From positions 124,001 through 188,000 of the forward strand of contig NZ_JAMCCQ010000004.1 in assembly GCF_023370775.1 (NCBI RefSeq): a stretch of DNA of 64,000 nucleotides, given 5' to 3'. Source of the DNA: Marivita sp. GX14005. GTDB lineage: Bacteria; Pseudomonadota; Alphaproteobacteria; Rhodobacterales; Rhodobacteraceae. A program made the translations under genes and the position numbers. The notes beneath the pieces are model-generated. The model was not told where the DNA came from. It ran no database searches and saw nothing but the letters and a program-made list of their open reading frames with translations. Below, piece by piece: positions 60,133-64,000 of the stretch (the stretch's first letter is position 1; each line of letters starts with the position of its first letter).

Positions 60133-61113
60133 TCAGGAGTCCGATGCCAGCTTCTGGATCCGCTCGATCAACTCGGCCCCGCCATCCACGCTGTTCGAAA
60201 ACTCCTCGTAGATCGGGGCGGAGGCGTCGATGAACGCTTGGTTGTCGGCCTCGTTGATCTCGACACCCGCGTCGCGGATCACCTCCAGCAACTCGGTCTC
60301 CAGCTTGGCTGCATGCTCATAGACGAAATCCTGCGTCTCCGAGCCGCAAGCCTCCAGACCCGCGCGCACGTCTTCGGACAGCTTCTGCCACTGGTTTTCC
60401 GCGACCAGCACATAACCGGGCGTATAGACGTGGCCGGTGATCGACAGGTAATCCTGCACTTCCTGGAACTTGGCCGAGGCGATTTGCGCATAGGGGTTTT
60501 CCTGCCCGTCGATCACATTTGTCTGCAACGCGGTGAAGACTTCGGAGAACGCCATGGGCGTCGGGTTCGCGCCATAAAGCTGGAACATCTTCACGCGCCA
60601 TTCGCCGTTCGGCGTGCGGAGCTTGATCCCTTCAAGATCGTCCGGCGTGTTGATCGGGCGGATATTGTTGGTGATGTGGCGAAAGCCATTTTCGAAATAG
60701 CCGATGATCCTGTAGCCCTCGCCTAGCGCGGCCTCCTGGAACACATCGCCAAGCTCGTCCTGGATGCGCTTCATATGCTCGCGATCTTTCACGATATAGG
60801 GCATTTCGAACACGCCGAATTCCGGCGCGACCGAAGACATGACCGATGATGGCAGCGAAAAATCGACCTGCCCGAGCTTGAGCTTCTGCAAGAGCTCGCG
60901 GTCCTTGCCCAGCTGGCTGGCGCCGAAGGTCTGCACTTCGGCCTTGTCGCCGAGCTTCTCGTTCGCGCATTCGGCAAAGGCGTTGGCCGATGCTTCGAAG
61001 AGCGAGCCCGGATTGCCGACATGGCCGAAGCGCAACGTCATGTCCGCCGCGCTTGCGGAGAGCGGCAGCGCGAGCGCCGCGACGCCGGTCAGAATTGTTG
61101 CCTTGAGTTTCAT
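60133..61113 (-). CDS. TRAP transporter substrate-binding protein (DctP type)
   Basis: A 326-aa exported protein (signal MKLKATILTGVAALALPLSASA) of the DctP family. The family core GIKLRTPNGEWRVKMFQLYGANPTPMAFSEVFTALQTNVIDGQENPYAQI carries the ligand-clamping Arg. A Cys pair (AECANEKL, EACGSETQ) could form a disulfide, but the family does not require it. It lies 33 nt after the aminotransferase gene. The ligand is not readable, but the LRTPNGEWR context differs from the siaP copy. Confidence 0.9.
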   Translation of the reverse strand: MKLKATILTGVAALALPLSASAADMTLRFGHVGNPGSLFEASANAFAECANEKLGDKAEVQTFGASQLGKDRELLQKLKLGQVDFSLPSSVMSSVAPEFGVFEMPYIVKDREHMKRIQDELGDVFQEAALGEGYRIIGYFENGFRHITNNIRPINTPDDLEGIKLRTPNGEWRVKMFQLYGANPTPMAFSEVFTALQTNVIDGQENPYAQIASAKFQEVQDYLSITGHVYTPGYVLVAENQWQKLSEDVRAGLEACGSETQDFVYEHAAKLETELLEVIRDAGVEINEADNQAFIDASAPIYEEFSNSVDGGAELIERIQKLASDS

Positions 61114-61146
61114 ATGTCTTCCTCCCTTGATGCCCGTTTGCGAGCG

Positions 61147-62334
61147 TTATTCAGCGGCTATCCGCTCCCTTGTCGTTTCCTTCAGGTGTTCCATGGCGGC
61201 TTGCGCGCCCCCCGTCTGATGGGGAATTTTCGCCTGCGCCAGACCCATCTCCACGCCGGACAGCGTAGCCATCAGCATCAGATCGTTGAAATCGCCCAGA
61301 TGCCCGATGCGGAAGACCTTGTCCGCGACCTTGGACAGGCCGTTGCCGAGCGAGATGTCGTAATGCTTGAGCGTCGTGGCGCGGAACGCGTCGGCGGAGT
61401 GGCCCTCCGGCACGACCACAGCAGTCAGAACGCCCGATTCCTGCCCCTGCCGGGCGCACAGCACATCCAGCCCCCAGGCACGCACCGCCGCGCGGGTGGC
61501 GGCCCCGTGGCGATCATGGCGGGCAAAGACATTCTCCAGCCCTTCCTCATGCAGCATTGCGACGGCCTCGTTCAGACCGTAGAGCAGGTTGGTAGCGGGC
61601 GTGTAGGGGAAATACCCGGTCTTGTTCGGGCCGACCATGTCGCGCCAATCCCAATAGCTGCGCGGCATGGTCACGTCATCGGCCTGTTTCAACGCCTTGT
61701 CGCTGACCGCGTTGAACCCCAGACCGGGCGGAAGCATCAGCCCCTTTTGCGAGCCGGCAACGCAGACATCCACGCCCCATTCGTCGAACCGAAAGTCTAT
61801 GGACCCGAGCCCCGAAATCGAATCCACCATCAAAAGCGCCGGATGCCCCGCCGCATCGATCGCCTTGCGCACTTCGGCCACGGGAGACACCGATCCGGTG
61901 GAGGTCTCGTTGTGCACGATGCAAACGGCCCTGATCTCGTGGTCCGTATCCTCGCGCAGCCGCGCCTCGATCCGGTCCGGCTCGGCCCCGCCGCGCCAAT
62001 CGCCTTCGATGAACTCCGTTTGCAGCCCGAGCCGGGTTGCCATCTTCTTCCAGAGCGTTGCGAAATGGCCGGTCTCGAACATCAGCACCTTATCGCCGGG
62101 CGAACAGGTATTGACCAGGGCGGCCTCCCACGCACCGGTGCCGGAGGATGGGTAGATGAAGACGTTCTGATCCGTCTTGAAGATCGTCTTCATCCCGTCA
62201 AGCGCGGCCTTGCCCACCTTGGCGAAATCGGGACCGCGATGGTCGATGGTCTGTTGTCCGATCGCCTTCAGGATACGGTCCGGCACGGCGCTCGGCCCCG
62301 GTATCTGCAAGAAATGTCTGCCAGCCTGGCGCAT
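61147..62334 (-). CDS. Class V aminotransferase of the serine/aspartate-glyoxylate type
   Basis: A 395-aa PLP enzyme. The N-terminus HFLQIPGPSAVPDRILKAIGQQTIDHRGPDF and the Schiff-base Lys in VCVAGSQKGLMLPPGLGF match serine-glyoxylate aminotransferases and the aspartate-glyoxylate enzyme BhcA of the beta-hydroxyaspartate cycle. HNETSTGSVSPVAEVRKAID and MVDSISGLGSIDF are further family marks. It would convert glyoxylate to glycine using an amino donor. I set the start at ATG 62334, which has a G-rich site upstream and gives the family length. A TTG at 62388 would add 18 residues but lies in the promoter. It is first in a six-gene operon. Confidence 0.88.
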   Translation of the reverse strand: MRQAGRHFLQIPGPSAVPDRILKAIGQQTIDHRGPDFAKVGKAALDGMKTIFKTDQNVFIYPSSGTGAWEAALVNTCSPGDKVLMFETGHFATLWKKMATRLGLQTEFIEGDWRGGAEPDRIEARLREDTDHEIRAVCIVHNETSTGSVSPVAEVRKAIDAAGHPALLMVDSISGLGSIDFRFDEWGVDVCVAGSQKGLMLPPGLGFNAVSDKALKQADDVTMPRSYWDWRDMVGPNKTGYFPYTPATNLLYGLNEAVAMLHEEGLENVFARHDRHGAATRAAVRAWGLDVLCARQGQESGVLTAVVVPEGHSADAFRATTLKHYDISLGNGLSKVADKVFRIGHLGDFNDLMLMATLSGVEMGLAQAKIPHQTGGAQAAMEHLKETTRERIAAE

Positions 62335-62381
62335 CGCGTCGGTCCCCCCACCCTGCGCCGTAGCGTCGGCGCGATTAGATA

Positions 62382-62411
62382 TTGTCAAAAGTTAATTATG
62401 AATTCATAATT
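62382..62411. promoter_or_regulatory. 18-bp perfect palindrome over a plus-strand promoter
   Basis: AATTATGAA and its reverse complement TTCATAATT abut at 62394-62411, a perfect 18-bp palindrome in an AT-rich island. A plus-strand promoter TTGTCA (62382-62387), 17 nt, CATAAT (62405-62410) leads to the FAD oxidase gene, and the palindrome covers its spacer and -10 element. A minus-strand TTGACA (62388-62383) lies next to it for the aminotransferase operon. A repressor could silence both directions; no regulator gene is within the window here. Confidence 0.7.
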
Positions 62412-62467
62412 CAGTCAACAGAATTTTGCTCCACCCGCCCAGCACGATCCGCACGAAGAGCCGCCCC

Positions 62468-64000
62468 ATGCGAAAGAATTCCCGCTTATCAAGCCGCTTG
62501 ACCGCCGAACTGTCCGGCGAGGTGCTGAACGATCGTGCGTCGCGCGCGCGTTATGCGACCGACGCATCGATCTACCAGATGATGCCCGAGGCCGTGGTGA
62601 TTCCGCGCAGCGAAGAAGACGTCATGGTTGCGATGCAGGTGGCCCGCGAAGAAGAAGTGCCGATCCTGCCGCGCGGCGGCGGTACCTCGCAATGCGGCCA
62701 AACGGTGAACCGGGCGGTGGTGCTCGACAACACCCGGCATTTGAACGGCATACTCGATATCGACACCGAAAACCTGACCGCGCGCGTGCAGCCCGGTCTG
62801 GTGCTGGACGAGCTGAACCGCGCGCTGGAGCCGTACGGGCTCTGGTTCCCCGTCGATCCCTCCACCGCATCGCGCTGCACGCTCGGCGGAATGGCGGCGA
62901 ACAATTCCTCGGGCGGCAAATCGCTGCGCTACGGCATCACGCGCGACAACGTGCGATCTATAACGGCCATCCTGCCGGACGGCGCAAAGGCGCGGTTCAA
63001 CGGCAGCGATCCCGAACCGGGGCCCTACGCTGATCTGGTGTCCGACATGCGCGCCCTTGGGCGGAGCGAGGCAGACGAGATCGAAGCGCGCTTTCCCAAG
63101 GTGCAGCGCCGCGTCGGCGGCTACAATATCGACGCGCTCATCGGCAACGATGTGAACATGGCGCATCTGCTGGTTGGCTCCGAAGGCACGTTGGCCTATT
63201 TCACCGAACTGGAGTTGAGCCTTGCGCATCTGCCGGGCGAGAAGGTCACGGGCGTGTGCCACTTCCCCACATTCTACGCCGCGATGGACGCGGCGCAGCA
63301 TCTGGTCACGCTGAATCCTCAAGCGGTCGAACTGATCGACGATACGATGATCGCCTTGGGACGCGACATCCCTTTGTTCCGCAGAACCATCGAGAGCTTC
63401 GTCGAGGGCGCTCCGGCGGCGCTCTTGCTCGTGGAGTTCGCCGAGGGCAGCGCGGAGGCGAACGCCGCCAAGCTGGCGGAGCTTTCCGATCTGATGGGCG
63501 ATCTCGGGTTCGCCTTCACCGGCACCGGCCAGCGCTGGGGCGGCGTCGTGCCCGTCACGGACAAAGGCTTGCAAGGCGCGATCGCCGAATACCGCAAGGC
63601 GGGTCTCAACGTGATGATGTCGATGAAGGAGGCAGGCAAACCCATCTCCTTCGTCGAGGATTGTGCCGTCGCCCTTCCCGATCTTGCCGAATACACCCAA
63701 GGCGTCACCGACGTGTTCGCCAAACACGGCAAAAAGGGAACGTGGTATGCCCACGCCTCGGTCGGCTGCCTGCATGTGCGGCCCGTGCTGAACATGCGGC
63801 AGGATGCCGACGTCAAAACCATGCGCGCCATGGCCGAGGAAATCTTCGACCTCGTCAAGCACTACAAGGGGTCGCATTCGGGCGAACATGGCGACGGGAT
63901 CGTGCGGTCGGAATTTCACGAAAAGATGTTCGGCAAACGGATCGTGTCGGCGTTCGAAGAGGTCAAGGCGCGGTTCGATCCCAACGGCCTCATGAACCCC
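62468..64000 (+). CDS. FAD-linked oxidase, GlcD/YdiJ-like, 3'-truncated
   Basis: The first 511 codons of an FAD-dependent 2-hydroxyacid dehydrogenase run open to the window end. The FAD (PCMH) domain contains VAREEEVPILPRGGGTSQCGQTVN and STASRCTLGGMAANNSSGGKSLRYG, and the later segments VGSEGTLAYFTELELSLA and KGSHSGEHGDGIVRSEFHEKMFG are typical of the long GlcD-type or YdiJ group. YdiJ-like proteins continue into a 4Fe-4S domain of about 1,000 aa in total, which would lie beyond the window; a GlcD-length protein (about 470-500 aa) should already have ended. It probably oxidises D-2-hydroxy acids such as glycolate or D-2-hydroxyglutarate. It is divergent from the aminotransferase. Confidence 0.9.
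   Translation, partial: MRKNSRLSSRLTAELSGEVLNDRASRARYATDASIYQMMPEAVVIPRSEEDVMVAMQVAREEEVPILPRGGGTSQCGQTVNRAVVLDNTRHLNGILDIDTENLTARVQPGLVLDELNRALEPYGLWFPVDPSTASRCTLGGMAANNSSGGKSLRYGITRDNVRSITAILPDGAKARFNGSDPEPGPYADLVSDMRALGRSEADEIEARFPKVQRRVGGYNIDALIGNDVNMAHLLVGSEGTLAYFTELELSLAHLPGEKVTGVCHFPTFYAAMDAAQHLVTLNPQAVELIDDTMIALGRDIPLFRRTIESFVEGAPAALLLVEFAEGSAEANAAKLAELSDLMGDLGFAFTGTGQRWGGVVPVTDKGLQGAIAEYRKAGLNVMMSMKEAGKPISFVEDCAVALPDLAEYTQGVTDVFAKHGKKGTWYAHASVGCLHVRPVLNMRQDADVKTMRAMAEEIFDLVKHYKGSHSGEHGDGIVRSEFHEKMFGKRIVSAFEEVKARFDPNGLMNP

Noticed and set aside
62489-63919. 476-codon minus-strand frame at the right edge
   Set aside because: It is a shadow of the FAD oxidase, which runs open on the plus strand from ATG 62468 to the window end and has clear FAD motifs.
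1-64000. tRNA, rRNA, CRISPR arrays, insertion sequences or prophage genes
   Set aside because: I looked for cloverleaf-like conserved tRNA segments, regularly spaced identical repeats, transposase motifs and phage structural genes and found none that hold up by eye; short RNAs cannot be excluded without a covariance search.

Overview
This 64 kb window is GC-rich chromosomal DNA from an alphaproteobacterium, most probably a Rhodobacterales (Roseobacter-type) organism. That placement is an inference from gene content: TRAP and TTT carboxylate transporters, a sialic acid module, bacterial xanthine dehydrogenase, a cyanide-insensitive bd-type oxidase with a DUF2474 subunit, a DUF1127 protein, and tightly packed operons joined by ATGA or TGATG overlaps. 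I see no rRNA, tRNA, CRISPR array, insertion sequence or phage gene. The window reads as a string of catabolic and transport islands. Both ends are cut: an RND efflux pump on the left and an FAD-linked oxidase on the right.

Layout. 0-2 kb: C-terminal half of an RND efflux permease. 2-5.5 kb: a small exported protein, a PAP2 phosphatase and an OmpR-type two-component pair. 5.7-13.3 kb: a five-gene operon of three glycosyltransferases, a single-chain ABC exporter and a tandem aminoglycoside-phosphotransferase-like protein. It is transcribed away from the two-component system, with 11-bp-phased TCTAAT repeats between them. 13.3-19.6 kb: a SurA-like exported protein, then an iron/heme operon of a 53-codon leader ORF, hemP, imelysin, di-heme DUF1111, a second imelysin and DUF1513.

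19.6-32.3 kb: a tricarboxylate island. It has tcuBA with a GntR regulator, an AbrB-type membrane protein, and an operon of tctC, a fused tctA-tctB, an isopropylmalate-dehydrogenase-like enzyme, a PrpF-like isomerase and a D-2-hydroxyacid dehydrogenase. The divergent tctDE sensor pair completes it. 32.3-40.4 kb: a complete sialic acid to fructose-6-phosphate module with its own TRAP transporter (nanR, siaPQM, nanE, nanK, nagB, nagA, and divergent nanA). 40.5-42.4 kb: mgtE, a 59-aa acidic protein and a DUF1127 protein. 42.7-51.5 kb: purine catabolism (xdhABC, an NCS2 permease, guaD and a divergent LysR regulator). 51.8-53.1 kb: rnk, a four-CxxC zinc-ribbon protein and a Phd/PIN toxin-antitoxin pair. 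53.1-55.8 kb: cydAB plus DUF2474. 56.2-64 kb: a malonyl-CoA-synthetase-like ligase, a GlcG/HbpS protein, a TRAP transporter and a glyoxylate-type aminotransferase in one operon, facing a GlcD/YdiJ-like FAD oxidase across an 18-bp perfect palindrome.

Each island pairs an importer with catabolic enzymes and a local regulator. The best candidates for undescribed biology are the glycosyltransferase/ABC/double-kinase operon, the tricarboxylate island with its unusual enzyme set, and the 56-64 kb hydroxyacid/glyoxylate/acyl-CoA island. A recurring detail is a GC-rich hairpin directly after each substrate-binding-protein gene, at three separate transporter operons.
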